Shown: positions 1 through 12,100 of the stretch, piece after piece | How the letters are laid out: the number at the start of each line of letters is the position of its first letter | Numbering within the stretch: position 1 is the first letter of the stretch | Assembly: GCA_031216445.1 (NCBI GenBank) | Contig: CM062204.1 | Span: forward strand, 15,001,001 to 15,065,000 | Direction of reading: 5' to 3' | Source: Lateolabrax maculatus | Lineage: Eukaryota; Chordata; Actinopteri; Acropomatiformes; Lateolabracidae | DNA length: 64,000 bases | Position numbers and translations under genes: made by a program | Notes under the pieces: generated by a model | The model's database searches: none | The model's input: the letters and a program-made list of their open reading frames with translations, nothing else | What the model was told of the DNA's origin: nothing

Positions 1-1245
1 CACAGCCCCTCATACTATACAAAGTTTGCAGAGCTTAACATGCAGACAGACTGAAGCTGCAGGTTAGTGCACAGCTTCATCATTCAGAGATGAAAAGGCT
101 TGGTATAAATGTAAGAATGTTGTGCTGGGAGGTGTTGGTGTGGTTTCATACACAGATGCCAATGTTAGCGAGGTGATAATAAAGATACACTATTTTGTTT
201 GCATCCTCATATCTAAATTGACTTTTTGTGAAACCAAATTACAATATAAATGGATGAAGTATGTTGACAACAGCTTATATTAGAAACACTTTGATTTGGT
301 AAATGTGGGAGCACTTGAAAACTTGCCTATGGCGTAGGCTTCAAGCAGGTAGCCACACCAGCTCCAGCTGAAACTCTCCTGACCTCTAGTGGAGATGTTC
401 AGTAGTAAACATAAAAGACCACTGGATGAGATTTGACCCCAAGCTGTCCCAAACAGCCCAAATAAGATCACAATGTGCTATCTTGATTCTTAATTGATTC
501 ATTATAGCTCCTGCAACTTTCTATAATAATAAAGAAATATCATGTTGTATTAGTTTTGACCAGACAGTCATGCAGTGTGAGAAATCCAAGTCCCTGGTGG
601 CACAAGATGATGGCACCAAAAGATTCTGGAGATATTGATCTAGAATCTCATGGTATCTTAATGTAATAATTAATAAAATAAACCACATTTTAAGTATTAA
701 ATATATGTTTTGTTCTCATTCAGCTGTAATCTCACATACTCAGGCAGATATCCTATGAGGTAATACGTTAGTGACTGTGAACGTGTAGACAAGAGTACAA
801 TGCTTTTCATATTGCGATGGTCTTTGACAACATCACACATCCAAAATGGCGAAGTTTGCACTAGTTAAGAGAAATGCCTTGGTTTAAAATCCATCCATCA
901 ACTATATGTCCCTTTTATCCACATCTGAAATTTTGTTCAATATTTTATCCATGAAATTCATTTTACTCACTTGAGAGAAAAACTGCCTACAGATTATTGC
1001 CTTTCCTTTAAGGTACTGTGTGAGTTTAGGTGTAAGGGTTTAACGTATTAATTTCTGCAGCTAATGTAGATCAAGTTGGTAAGAAAAGACTAGAGACCAA
1101 ACAGCAGTGAATCAGGTTGGCAGGATCTTTCATCAGTTTAATTATTGCAGTTATGACACCAACATGTTTAGCCGTGAATTATAACAAATCATACTATTCC
1201 AACAGTTCATGGTAATCGTTCTAAACAACATATGTCAAATCTTAG

Positions 1246-1359
1246 GATGAAGTTGTGTGTTATGCTGCACTGGAAATCCGTCAGACGTCACAGAGACCAA
1301 AGAAGAAGAAAACCCAGAGTTTGGGACTTCAGCACCTATTCTGCCATCAGCACCTGTAG
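1246..1359 (+). pseudogene. Terminal cytoplasmic exon of an immune receptor copy, with ITIM-like motif
   Basis: After an acceptor (CTTAG at 1241-1245) an open frame begins DEVVCYAALEIRQTSQ, continues through a basic stretch (RPKKKKTQ) and ends at TAG 1357-1359, giving 37 residues. VCYAAL fits the ITIM pattern (V/I/L/S)xYxx(L/V/I). The exon starts with GATGAAG exactly like the last exon of the intact copy at 11823, so it is the homologous tail exon of an inhibitory-type receptor. No leader, V or membrane exon for this copy was found between position 1 and here, so it is either an orphan exon or the end of a gene starting outside the window. Function is inferred from the motif only. Confidence 0.55.
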
Positions 1360-3472
1360 CAGGTAATAAACCAATCAATTTAACATAATATATTATATAA
1401 TAAGTTCATTGGTAGTGATAGTTTATACTTATGGCATAGATTTCTACATATCTGTAAAGGAAAGGTTGACATAGAGTGCTATCAGTAATATCACTATTAG
1501 CATTGTAATTACCTCCCACAGTAATGTTAATATATCAAAAAGTATAAATATTTACTCTGTCAACAAAGCATGTAAAACTGTGGCTCAGTGTGATATTCTT
1601 TATCTTAATGATGTTAACATGTTTCCTTTAAACTTCCACTTCAGTTGTCTTTGATTGTTTCAGATTGTTTTGGACTATCCCCACATTGAGTGGCATAAAA
1701 CACAGTGTATATGAATCCATTCAAGAAAAAATATTTACAATGACTGAATTCCTTCCATCCTTCATTCCGTCATTCTTCACAGAGTAGATGCGTGTTTGTT
1801 TTAATCCGCCACTTAAATAACTGTTTAGAAATGTATCAGACGTACACATTGACCTCCAGATAGAAAACCTGTTGTTGATTGTCAGGTTCACATTTTTGAT
1901 TGAAATCGATCCATAATATTGAATAATGGTAGTGATGAATGCGACTATGTAACAAGAATCAAAAGGTATTTTTAGGCAATTTCCTGTTTTTATCTCAAGT
2001 TAGCCACCAGCCCATATACCCTTCACCAGTGTTGTGGTACGATTCAGTAAGACTCACAGGAAACCCACAATGACGAACAGCCCCTCATACGACTGCAGAG
2101 CTCAACATGCAGACAGATTGAAGCTGATTAGCGGTCTGCTGAAGGTGTTGGTGGAACTGACTTTCATTTATGAAAATGTTATAGTATATTGTAAAAAAAG
2201 AAATGCTACAAATTGTTCACATGGTAGGCTCACTGGAAACAGTGGTCAGTTGTTTAGTTAGAAATTGTTAAAACATAACCACTGTCTAGCCAAACCGTGG
2301 TTAGAATTCAGCAGCTCTGCAGTTCTGCAGTTTATTTCTGAATATATGTCATATCCATATCCTAACCATGTGAGATTAAATGAGGTCTGTTTTGGTTGCA
2401 CTTTGTGTGTGAGTGTGAATTTTTTTTTTTGGCAGACAGCTGCAGACATACAATGGTCAGTGTGGTTACATTAAAGATATGCTGTCCATCTGCCTTCTAA
2501 TATCTAGATAACAAACATCTTGTGACATTTGGATGATTGACATGATGGAGAATCGTTTATTAAACATATTTACTTTGACTTGTGCTAGTGTTAGATTTTG
2601 TACCCATATACACGTATTCATGTACAATGTAAGGATTGTTACGTGAAAAACACTTTCTGTGAAAAACAGAAAAGGGTGATGCTGATGGTGTTATTGCTGA
2701 ACAGTTAGGCACACTAGCTCCAGGTGAAAACTCTCCTGACTTCTAGTGGAGATGTAGCAAGCGAAGCAAGTAAAGCAAAAACACCTCAAGGAGACATTTG
2801 ACTCAAAACTTTCCAAACTAAATGACAGTGCTATATATTTTTAAATTTACTACAGCTGCTGGATTATATTATTAACAAAAAATACCATACAGTATTGGTC
2901 CTGACCAGCCTGCCATGCAGTGGGAGAAAATCTAAACCCCTGGTGGAACAAACATGCAGGGCCAAAAGATTGTGAAGGTCTTTGGCTTCATTCACAATGC
3001 ACAAAAAGTATGATTACTGTGTTTTGTAGTAGAGATTGGATATTGTAGCGCTACACAGAGAAACCACATGGCCAACATTTGTTGTTTAAGCAGCAAATAG
3101 ACAATCTGTGCCACAACAGTGAAGAGCATGTGTTTGCATTGCTTAGGTTCATTACAGCAGAGACAATATATGACATCCCCTAATGTGACCATCATATCCA
3201 ATTTATTTTAATGATAATGTCTCGAAACTGTCACAGCATGCAAACTGTTTCAGCATACTGACCTGAATAATGGAAATTCTTAAGCTAGAAGCAAATGCGT
3301 ATCCAGTGGGATAGATTGGATTTAGAGTTTGTCAGTGAGCATGCATGAACAGATGACAGTCCAGCTTCTATCAGGGTGCAACACTTAGGAGTATTATAAA
3401 GTGTTATATTAAACTATGCTTATGTGTTTCTAAAATGTCAAACATATAATCCTCTCTATATATTTGATCCAG

Positions 3473-3581
3473 ACTCCAGTGGCTCCAATATTGTGTCACA
3501 GATGATGATGTTCACTCCAGCTTTTACTGTTTTCTCGTCCTTCGTATCCTTTATTTTTGTTTATCACCTCTGTCAATAGAG
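3473..3581 (+). pseudogene. Orphan transmembrane exon of an immune receptor copy
   Basis: An acceptor GATCCAG is followed by a frame reading FTPAFTVFSSFVSFIFVYHLCQ, closely matching the membrane exon of the intact copy (FTPTVVVLSSFTSFILVYHFCQ). The frame stops at TAG 3577-3579, just before the equivalent of the splice donor at 3582. No V exon lies upstream before the previous unit's flank at 2130, and no tail exon was seen downstream. A stop right after the membrane segment could in principle give a tail-less receptor, but without a V exon this is most simply a relic. Confidence 0.6.
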
Positions 3582-4615
3582 GTACTGTACTGTAAAAAAA
3601 AAAAAAAAAAACTCATCTCGGACTTGCTTTCCACTCTTTAATACTTATAATAATAATAATTGAATTCTCCTCCATGTTCAGTTTTTATTTACGCAGTTTA
3701 AGTACTTCATGTTGATCAGAAAAGACCTGATTATCATTACATTAAAGTCAGGTGTGATTAAACCAGTCCTCTAAAACATGACCTACTGACTGTGAACATC
3801 GTTGGTTTTGAGGATTGCTCCTAATACTGTGAACTGATATGCCCAAAATTAACAATACAATATACATCATTAGAAGATCCAGATGTTGCAATGTCACAAC
3901 AATGATACTGTTCAGTAAGTATCCTGGTCCCTGTTTTGTTTTTTATTAATTTGTAAACTATCAATGTAATGAATTTCACTATTTGACAAACCTATCAAAA
4001 CCTATATTCTTAAAGTTTTAAAATGAAGATTCAGCATAAATCCTGTCTCCCACTATGAAAAAAGCTGTTGATGATTACTAAACTTTGTTTCATAATGTCA
4101 TAATAGTAATGATGACTACTCGTCTGTACACAATAGCCGCGTTCAAGCAATTTCCATTTTTATCTCACGTTAGCCATCAGCCGATATACCCTTTATCATC
4201 AGAGTAAATGTCAAAATGATGATTGTGTCCCATGGCCATATTACAAACAACTATAATTTAATCTTTATCTTATTTGTTACAGACTGTCCCTACCACCCAG
4301 TTTCTAAGATGTTGCAAGACTATACAGAGTTGACAATAAAGCTAACTGCAACCATCATGTGGTTTATTGGCTATTTTTAGGCAATTTCCTGTTTTTATCT
4401 CAAGTTAGCCACCAGCCCATATACCCTTCACCAGTAGTGTGGTACGATTCCAAGTATGTTCAGTAAGACTCACAGGAAACCCACAATGGCAAACAGCCCC
4501 TCATACGACTGCAGAGCTCAACATGCAGACAGACTGAAGCTGCGGATTAATGACCTGATGAAGGTGTTTGTGCACAACATTGTGTTCACTGTTTATTGGG
4601 TAAAATTGAAAGACA

Positions 4616-4642
4616 CATCACACACACACACACACACACATC
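4616..4642. repeat. (CA)n microsatellite in the receptor array
   Basis: About 12 CA units lie downstream of the 3'-flank block of the second array copy. Confidence 0.9.
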
Positions 4643-4822
4643 ATATTACATCAAACTAGTACATATAGTGAGTGTGATTTGTTCCCCTTCTAGGTTCTTC
4701 CAACTCCTGAGACAACTGGCTGAAAGTAGCTGCATACTGCATCTGGTAAGAGCAGTGAGAGTGAACCAAAATAGTAACGTTGTGGGCCCTAAAACGAAAA
4801 CAATGAGCTGAAAGATTTTATA

Positions 4823-4824
<2 letters not shown>

Positions 4825-4862
<38 letters not shown>
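4825..4862. repeat. (GT)19 microsatellite in the receptor array
   Basis: Nineteen GT units lie about 180 bases from the (CA)n run at 4616 and are complementary to it. Confidence 0.9.
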
Positions 4863-4864
<2 letters not shown>

Positions 4865-5317
4865 TTGTGTCCCATTGAAAATAAATAGGTTGGTTGTTGC
4901 AAGTTATCACCATGGAGGGTTGACTCCTCAGGCAGGTATCCTTTTATATTGTTTTAAGTCTAATTACAAGATCTCATGCCTTGTTTTCTGAGCCGTTGTC
5001 TTAATGAACATCTTCATACAGACATTAAGTTTGGAAGACATTTTACTAAATACTGCAGACCTTTTTTTTTTTTTTTTGCTCTCTCTAGTGGACCATCTCA
5101 CCATCGGTGCAAACTCGTCTTAACTAGCCTAGTCCTCTTCTATCTGTCAAAATCATGTTTTAGTTCGTATTTTTGGAAGTTTGTCTACTTCTGCTTTATA
5201 TGTGTTAAGTGTAATAATCAGACCAATTATACTGTACAGTGTACAAAAGCACTACTGTATGGATTTAGTGGACAGTTGGAAGTTACAGTGAAATCTTGTT
5301 TATTCTTTACATCTAGA

Positions 5318-5482
5318 CCATCATTTAGCGTCACACCAACAGAAAACAACCACAGAAGAAAATGTTCCATTCAATGAGCCAATCACAACTTACATTCCCT
5401 TTAATGAAAAAGTCTGCGCAAGTCCTGACACCCGGTATTAATACCTGTTTTGTTGTCTTTCTACACCAGTTCATCATCACAC
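5318..5482 (+). promoter_or_regulatory. Promoter-leader block, receptor copy C
   Basis: This is one of three related blocks (with 7624-7789 and 9996-10158) lying directly before a leader exon. Shared landmarks in order are a CACACCA(A/G)(C/T)AGAAAACAACCACAG stretch, a CCAAT box (here 5379-5383, in GCCAATCACA), a TTCCCTTTAATG stretch and the ATCATCACAC just before the leader. The CCAAT box and the position about 100 bases before the leader suggest a proximal promoter. Promoter function is inferred from conservation between copies. Confidence 0.45.
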
Positions 5483-6088
5483 GTGGACGGACTGCGTATT
5501 TGTCTGGTGATTCTCCTACGTAATTTTTAGTAAACTCATTGAGGATTAACATATTTTTTTCCATTCTATTTTGATAATGACTCCAGGCTAACATATCAAT
5601 GTTTTTGTACTGAGGTTTACCATTTAGTGTAATGCTAAACACAGTTTCATTTTAATTTGCTTTTGTGATTTCTTTTATATTCCAGGAGTTGTTTTCTGCA
5701 GTCAGGATTAGATTTCTGGATCAGTGTTGGAGGTGAAAGTCAGACCAGGAGACAACATCACTCTCTACTGTGACCGCAAAACATCACCTGGAGTATACAT
5801 AGTGTGGTACAGAAACTGCTCTCATGAGAACCAACCTTCTCTTGTCCTTCAAGGAAAATGTAGCTCATGGAGAAAAAACGTTGATGCTGCAGGCTTTGTA
5901 AATCCCCTTCCCCTTTCTTATTAAGAACACATCCTCTGACTCCTATGACCTGCTGATCATGAACATCACTGATTCAGATGAGGGCTTCTACTACTGTGGA
6001 ACTGAACAGCCAAAAGTGGAGGATAAACAATATATTACTCCGAGATATGATTACAGGTATGGCAACGTCAACACAAGGATCATATTCG
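5483..6088 (+). pseudogene. V-set immune receptor pseudogene (leader and V exons)
   Basis: The leader exon (5483-5519) and V exon (5686-6088) sit at the same spacing as in the intact copy and keep good splice sites (TTCCAG acceptor at 5685, GTAAGT donor at 6089). The gene is broken three ways. The start codon reads GTG where the intact copy has ATG. An in-frame TAG lies at 5709-5711. The middle of the V domain has lost alignment and is out of frame after SLVLQG. The flanking parts are still clear: VRPGDNITLYC, VWYRNCSHENQPSLVL, then SYDLLIMNITDSDEGFYYC and GTEQPKVED. No membrane or tail exons follow before the next copy. Confidence 0.8.
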
Positions 6089-6126
6089 GTAAGTATTGTG
6101 GCCTGACTTCTCTTTGTGCATTAGTT

Positions 6127-6200
6127 ACACTACATGGCCATAAGTATGTGGACACCTGAATAAAAATCTCATGTCCACACCATGGTCATTCATATTATAA
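6127..6200. mobile_element. Terminal fragment of a Tc1-like non-autonomous element
   Basis: The stretch CATGGCCATAAGTATGTGGA with the following CACC matches, from memory, the terminal inverted repeat of a very common fish repeat family (GGCCAAAAGTATGTGGACAC). The same family is found more completely at 61277-61765. Only one end is recognisable here, just downstream of the V pseudogene. Confidence 0.5.
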
Positions 6201-7623
6201 CAACATTTTGTAAGATGGCAACAGAGTTTGTTCTTTTTTTCCCATTACAACAAAAGTGAGTTCACATAGTAATGGAAATGCAGCACAATTGTAGTACAAT
6301 GAAAATCTCCGTTCCCGACAAAGTCCTCCATCAAAAAATAGAATTATCTTAATATTGACATGTTATAACATATTTATTCACACGAGATGCTGAGGGGAGA
6401 GACAAGGATACAGTATGAGATGAATTGTGCAATTTGAGTCAAAAGTCATAGAAGAAGACGCTCCTTCTAACTCCAGAACTTGCCTGAGGTCATTCGATTT
6501 TTTAAGTATTCTGAAGTACCAAAGTAATCAAATTACTCATCAGAGTCTACTAAACCACAAACAGTTCCTTACACTCCTTTTGTGAAAAAGAGACCTTGAA
6601 AGAGAAATTCTAACGAGGCCTGCTTTCACACCTCTGCACACTTTGCCAATTGTTGCATAAAGTCAGCTTGACTGTTGGATTGTCGGTTTTGTCAAGTTAC
6701 TAAAAAATTTAGATTTTTTAAATATTTTATCATGTATACTGTCGGTACAGTAGGTATAGGTAATAACGTGTGATAATTTCTTGATATCCTTGTTGTCATC
6801 TTAACTCACACTGCAGTTATATCAATGTTTCTCAATGTGCCTCTAAAGAAAGGAGTCATCTGAAAATGTGTTGTAGATTTAAGCTTAATAAATCTTGGTC
6901 ATAGTTCAGCTGCCTGTAAATAAGCCTGTACAAAACACACTGTACAGCCTACAAAATGCACTATTGCTACTAATACATATTTGCTTGAATTTTTTGAATA
7001 CAATTTCAAAATGGTTGACAGATGATCTTGTCAGTGTAGTCTAAAGTGTCATATTATGTCAAACTGTGGCAGCGGACTGACCAAGATACAATAACAATGA
7101 ATAAATTATTATGCCACAGTGTAAAAAACCTGCTCTTAACCTTGTTCTGCTCTCATTCAGACACAGCAAACCTCTATGTTTCAGAGCATAGCGTGTATGT
7201 TGTGAGCAGTTAGTGGTTTCCTGCCAATAAAATCGCACCTCAAATATACACACAAAACTTGCATATGCTTACTCTTGCACGCACACGGGAACAGGCTGCA
7301 TCAGTGGTTCGTTATGATACATATTTGATAGATTTATATTTGATATGTTTATGTCCCACGGAAAAAGCGTCTCTCACACTTTTGCCTAATTTGAGGATTG
7401 TCAATTCCTGGGTTATATGCATCAGAATATCCATGGCTGTAATGGCCAGAACAAAATAGAATGGACAGCCAACAAATGCACTATTTCATGTATAATGAAA
7501 GTCTCGCAATAAGCGTTAATTCTCACATCTCAGTTTGAGGTGGGGGTTTAGTGGGTTATATCAGAGTGTACGTGCCACCAAGGGTCTTCTGAGAAAATAC
7601 TGTTTAATCTTCACATCAGTGCC

Positions 7624-7823
7624 CAGACCATCATGCAGCATCAAACCAGTAGAAAACAACCACAGATCAAAATGTCTCACTTGAATGGCTGATCAACCCT
7701 CACATTTCCTTTCCTGTGCACGGGTTGAAAGACATGTCTTAGTAAGGACATTTTTTTTTGCTCTTCCAACCGCCCACTCATTATCACACGTGGTAGGGCT
7801 GCATATTCTTGCTGTTCTATCAG
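7624..7823 (+). pseudogene. Orphan promoter block and leader exon of a receptor copy
   Basis: This repeats the promoter-leader block of the other copies, followed by a leader-like exon (about 7790-7823) with a GT donor at 7824. The start codon position again reads GTG, and the CCAAT box of the sister copies (GCCAATCACA) is altered to GCTGATCAAC at about 7694. No V exon follows before the next unit's 3'-flank at 8962. It is the remnant of a copy that lost its body. Confidence 0.55.
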
Positions 7824-8961
7824 GTAGTTTTGTCTGAGAACTTTTGAAGATAAAGTGTTATTGTAATTTTAGCACGCTGGCATTAACTTTACCTTTGCAC
7901 CATTGCATCGGCCTCACAGAGCCACTAGCCTGCCTGAACTCTTAGTTTGTTTACTGGCTTATGATATCTTATTACCTTAGGGTTGCTGTGGCCAGAGTGA
8001 CAAAAACGATAATCACAAGCACTGAGATGAGGTGCTTTGTGCAAGATTTAGCTACTAGCTACTTTCCATTTGCAGCCCCTGGGAAGGTAAACACAAAATC
8101 ACAATAAAATAAATAATCCTGTTTGATGTATAATATTGTGCTTGAGGATTTTGATTATGTTCAGGTACAGTCTGATTACACAATATACTGTATATAATTT
8201 AGATAATATAGGCTGTATTATATGATCATTTACAAAATGAAAACAAAACGGTCCACAAGTTTCATTTATAAGTAACGTATCAGCTGTGTACCACCTATTA
8301 CTGTTAAGAAACGTAATTCAGTTGACAGGTGTTGATGTTAAACCTGAGGATGATATGTCCTGTCAGATAGGGTAGGCTATTCACTTTCTGAATAGCAGGA
8401 TCAGAAAAAACCCACATCATTTTTTAGAAAAAAATCATGCCTTTGATGATCATTAGCATTTAATAGACGCTTTCCATCATAGCCAACAATGAGTGCTGCA
8501 GAGGAATATCGTATCACTGCTGAATCAAATAAGACAGCAGGCATCAGATAGTATGCCATTGTGATTTATTGCGAATTGATTGTCCACAATTAGTCAGCCA
8601 CAGGGCTTAAAAATGATTTTGCAAGAAACATTTTAACTGCTTTAAAGAACATAAGAAATGTGTTTGTTATTGTTGATTACAATCTGATGCAGATTCTTTT
8701 CATTTTTTGTCTTGGTTGTCATTAAACATCTGGAGCTGTTTTCAAGCTATTTCCTGTTATTTATTTGTACTTCAGTTTTATGTAGGTATCAGTTGTGAGT
8801 CTGCAGAGATATAGCCTGAAAGTAATGAGGGTGTTCCATATTACACAGAAGCAAAGACCAAAGTTTATTTTAGTTTTGTTTATTATCTATTTAGATTCTG
8901 TTTCTAAGAAGACAACACAGTTACAATAAAGTTAACCTCAACCACATCATGCAGCCCATGT

Positions 8962-9015
8962 GATCAGTAAGACTCACAGGAAACCTGCACATGGCCCCTC
9001 ATACGACTGCAGAGA
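8962..9015 (+). repeat. 3'-flank repeat block of the receptor array (copy 3)
   Basis: The block contains CAGTAAGACTCACAGGAAAC and CCCCTCATACGACTGCAGAG, shared with the blocks at 2045, 4463 and 12415. A conserved polyadenylation hexamer lies just upstream (AATAAAGTTAACCTCAACC at about 8925), equivalent to AATAAAGCTAACTGCAACC at about 4335. These blocks therefore look like the 3' UTR or immediate 3' flank of each receptor copy. Confidence 0.6.
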
Positions 9016-9995
9016 GTGGAAGCGGTTGGAGGATTTGGGAGGGGTCATTGGGCCCCAGGTCACACCCAATAGCATCAGAGTGCAGAGTAAGCTGCTATAA
9101 AGATGGTTTGGATAGAAAGATATTGTCAGTGAGGTTAAAGATATGCTGTTCAGCTGCATCTTTATATCAGAATCACAAACATCCTGTGGATATTACTTTT
9201 TTCCTGTTACTGTTGGCATATAACACATGATCATTTGTCAAATTAGCTAAAGATATTTATTTTTTAGTCATACAACTTGAAATTTATGTTTTTGAGTTTC
9301 TTTCCACTCATTTATAGATCAACTGTTATTATCAGTCCTTTCAGAGACACCAAGGATATTCAGAAGAGCTGAATCTTCGGGAAAAACAGAAGAGGGTGGA
9401 GAGATGCCGGTGGAGTAAGCTCTGAACAGTTAAACTTTCTAGCTCCAGTTAAAACTCTCCTGACCTCTAGTGGAGGTGATAAGTAATAAGACTATGAGAA
9501 AAGTTTTGATTCAAAGCTGTGCCCAACACTCAAAATTCAAATATATTGTGTTATCTTACGTCTAAATTCTGTATGGTCTGTATCCAATATTACAAGAAAA
9601 AGAAAAAAAAATTGCTACCTAAATAAAAATAAACCAAAGGATGTATATTTCTTATTTTAGCATTCTTATTTTATTCTGATTTGTGTGTCAAAACACACTC
9701 ATTACAATTAAACAAAATGTGACATCCCCTAATTTGATTACTAAGTTATCAACACCAATCAATGCATCATCAATCAATATTATCTGACTTTAGATGTACT
9801 CAAACATTTAGCCTATAGAATAATACAATAAATGCCCCAAATGTCACATAACAGCACACCACACTGTACGGCCCACAAAGGGACTACAGCAAGTATCGCC
9901 AGACTAAACTCTACTGTATTGTGTAAATAGTAACACCTCATATGAAGATATCCTCCTTATCAAGAGTTCACGGAGGAAACATCAATGCCCAAAAT

Positions 9996-10158
9996 GTCAC
10001 GTAACATCACACCAGTAGAAAACAACCACAGGAGAAAATGTTCCACTTGACTGGCCAATCACAGCCTATACTTCCTTTAATGGAAAAGTCTGAGCAGGTC
10101 ATGATATCTGTGGCAAAGACCTGTTTCACTGTCTTTTGACTCTTGGTCATCATCACAC
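9996..10158 (+). promoter_or_regulatory. Promoter-leader block of the intact receptor gene
   Basis: This is the third and best preserved copy of the promoter block, with a CCAAT box at 10055-10059 (GGCCAATCACAG), about 100 bases upstream of the ATG at 10159. It matches the block at 5318-5482 along most of its length. The role is inferred from position and from conservation among copies. Confidence 0.5.
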
Positions 10159-11885
10159 ATGGACGGGCTGCACATTTTTCTGGTCGCTGTCTTCGGTAAT
10201 TCTTTTGATAAAAAAATTAGATAATTTAATTTCAATTGTTCGGTTCCATTTTGAGATTAACACATACCTACATTCTCACTGTCGTTGTGTTGAGCAGGAA
10301 TCTGCTGTAATGTGAAATCCTGTAACAATGTGCACATTTCCATCGCTTGTGTTTGTATTCCAGGAGTTGTTTCTTGCAGCCATGATGTGATTTCTGGATC
10401 AGTGTTGGAGGTGATGGTCAGACCAGGGGACAACATCACTCTTTACTGTAACTGCAAAACATCACCTGGAGTATACATAGTGTGGTACAGAAACTGCTCT
10501 CATGAAAACCAACCTTCTCTTGTCCTTAAGAGCCAACCTTTTGCTAATTCAGTGAAGGACATAACTCTGAAGTTTTTCTCTCGTTTTCAATTTGTGAGAA
10601 ACTATTCTTCTGACTCCTATGACCTGCTGATCATGAACATCACTGATTCGGATGAGGGCTTTTACTACTGTGGAACTGAACAGCCAAAAGTGGAGGATAA
10701 TGAATATATTACTCCGAGCTTTGAATACAGATACAGCAACGTCACAACAAGGATCATATTCAGTAAGTATGCTGGTTCACATCTCTTTTAATGTTAATCT
10801 GCAGTATGGAGTGAAGTTAACCATTTGGATTTTGTGAATGATCATAATGTTAAGTCCAATATACAAAATTGCACATACTGTATGAGGAAATGGTCCATAT
10901 TATGATGAACACGTTGTGAAGTCGAATCCAGAGTATACAACCACCAATCTGAAATTAAATACATGAAGTTACAAGGGATTCCTTCCAAATCATAGACATC
11001 CTGGATTCCAAATGTTGTGATTTGTTTTTAAAGTGCATTATTTTTCATATTGATTTTTAAAGCATCCTCAGTTTTTAGAAATGTCTACATTACAAACCAA
11101 CAACAGCTTCACACATGGAATATAAATGTTCCAGATTTCACCTATTGCTAGCATAAAATCTATCAGCAATGAAACATGTTTGGATATAGAGATACTGACT
11201 ATTTTTATATTAAATTAAATTGTAAAATGGTCTGTCAGCAAATAATAAGATGAATGTCAAGCATCTCAAACATCAGTGGTGATGCAGATATTTTAAAAAT
11301 GTATAACTGAATACAGGAAAAGAAGCCAACTCAGAGTGAAAAACAGAAAAAAATGTAAAAGATGTAATCCACATATGTATTTGATCCAGATTCCAGCCCA
11401 CGGCCTTGTGACTCCAGTTTCTCAAGACCTGTTTTTGTTGTGTTCTGGATGGTGGCGTTTACTCCAACCGTCGTTGTTCTCTCCTCTTTCACCTCCTTTA
11501 TTTTGGTCTATCACTTCTGTCAGAAAACAGGTACCTACTGTTATCTTGTAGTTGCTATCTTAATCTTTTTTTTTTCCAAACAAACAATGTTAAATCAACA
11601 TTATACATTAAGGGAAGCTATTAGATTAGATAACTATACTTGCAAGGGTACTGTGTGTAGTTGGGTGCAACTCTGTAATGATGCTGTATTCATCTATGCA
11701 GAGAAGGAAAAGAAAACACCTGACACCAGGGGACAAACAAGACGGAATCAGGTAATAATTTGTAATAATTTTGTTGAATTTGTATAGTAATTCAAAATAA
11801 CAAATGTCAAATTGTCTCTCAGGATGAAGACACATGTTTAACACGAGTTGTGTTCCGGGCTAAGGATGGAAAAACGCACCAATAG
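10159..11885 (+). CDS. Single V-set immune receptor, type I membrane protein (intact copy)
   Basis: Five exons join in phase: 10159-10195, 10364-10762, 11390-11530, 11702-11751, 11823-11885, giving 229 residues. Residues 1-13 are a hydrophobic leader (MDGLHIFLVAVF). One V-set domain spans about 25-145, with canonical cysteines at 41 (ITLYC) and 115 (FYYC), the tryptophan in VWYRNC and the DSDEGFYYC strand. Extra cysteines at 43 and 57 could form a second disulphide. Several NxS/T sequons (NIT, NCS, NYS, NIT, NVT) suggest heavy glycosylation. A membrane segment lies at about 160-187, without a charged residue. The 42-residue tail (EKEKKTPDTRGQ, then DEDTCLTRVVFRAKDGKTHQ) has no tyrosine, so no ITIM. 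The fold is that of teleost innate V-set receptors (NITR-like or CD300-like); ligand and exact family are unknown. Confidence 0.8.
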
Positions 11886-12100
11886 GCAGAGGATGGACAG
11901 AACAAACACATTTGCTTTATTCAAGCATAAACCAAATATAATGAAATGAGTTACAAATTCAGGTCAGCTGTTTAAGTTGTCATTTCCTCTTGTTTTGTTT
12001 TTTCCGATTTAAACTGAAATTGTGAAATTTACATAAAAAAAGCATATCAGGAGAAAACACTTTATTGGCAATTAATAGAAGTTTTCTCTCAAACCCAGCA

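Noticed and set aside
2034..2261. Frame with SKTHRKPTM and NSPSYDCRAQ repeated at 2045 and 4463
   Set aside because: The phrase recurs because the 3'-flank block is duplicated. Other copies (8962, 12410) break the frame and the intact gene stops well before its copy, so it is not coding.
5331..5642. 103-codon minus-strand frame over the receptor promoter block
   Set aside because: It overlaps a promoter and leader shared among copies in which the frame is not kept.
11440..11787. 115-codon frame as a separate membrane protein
   Set aside because: It is the membrane exon of the receptor read through into its intron; the donor at 11531 and phase with flanking exons give the correct model.
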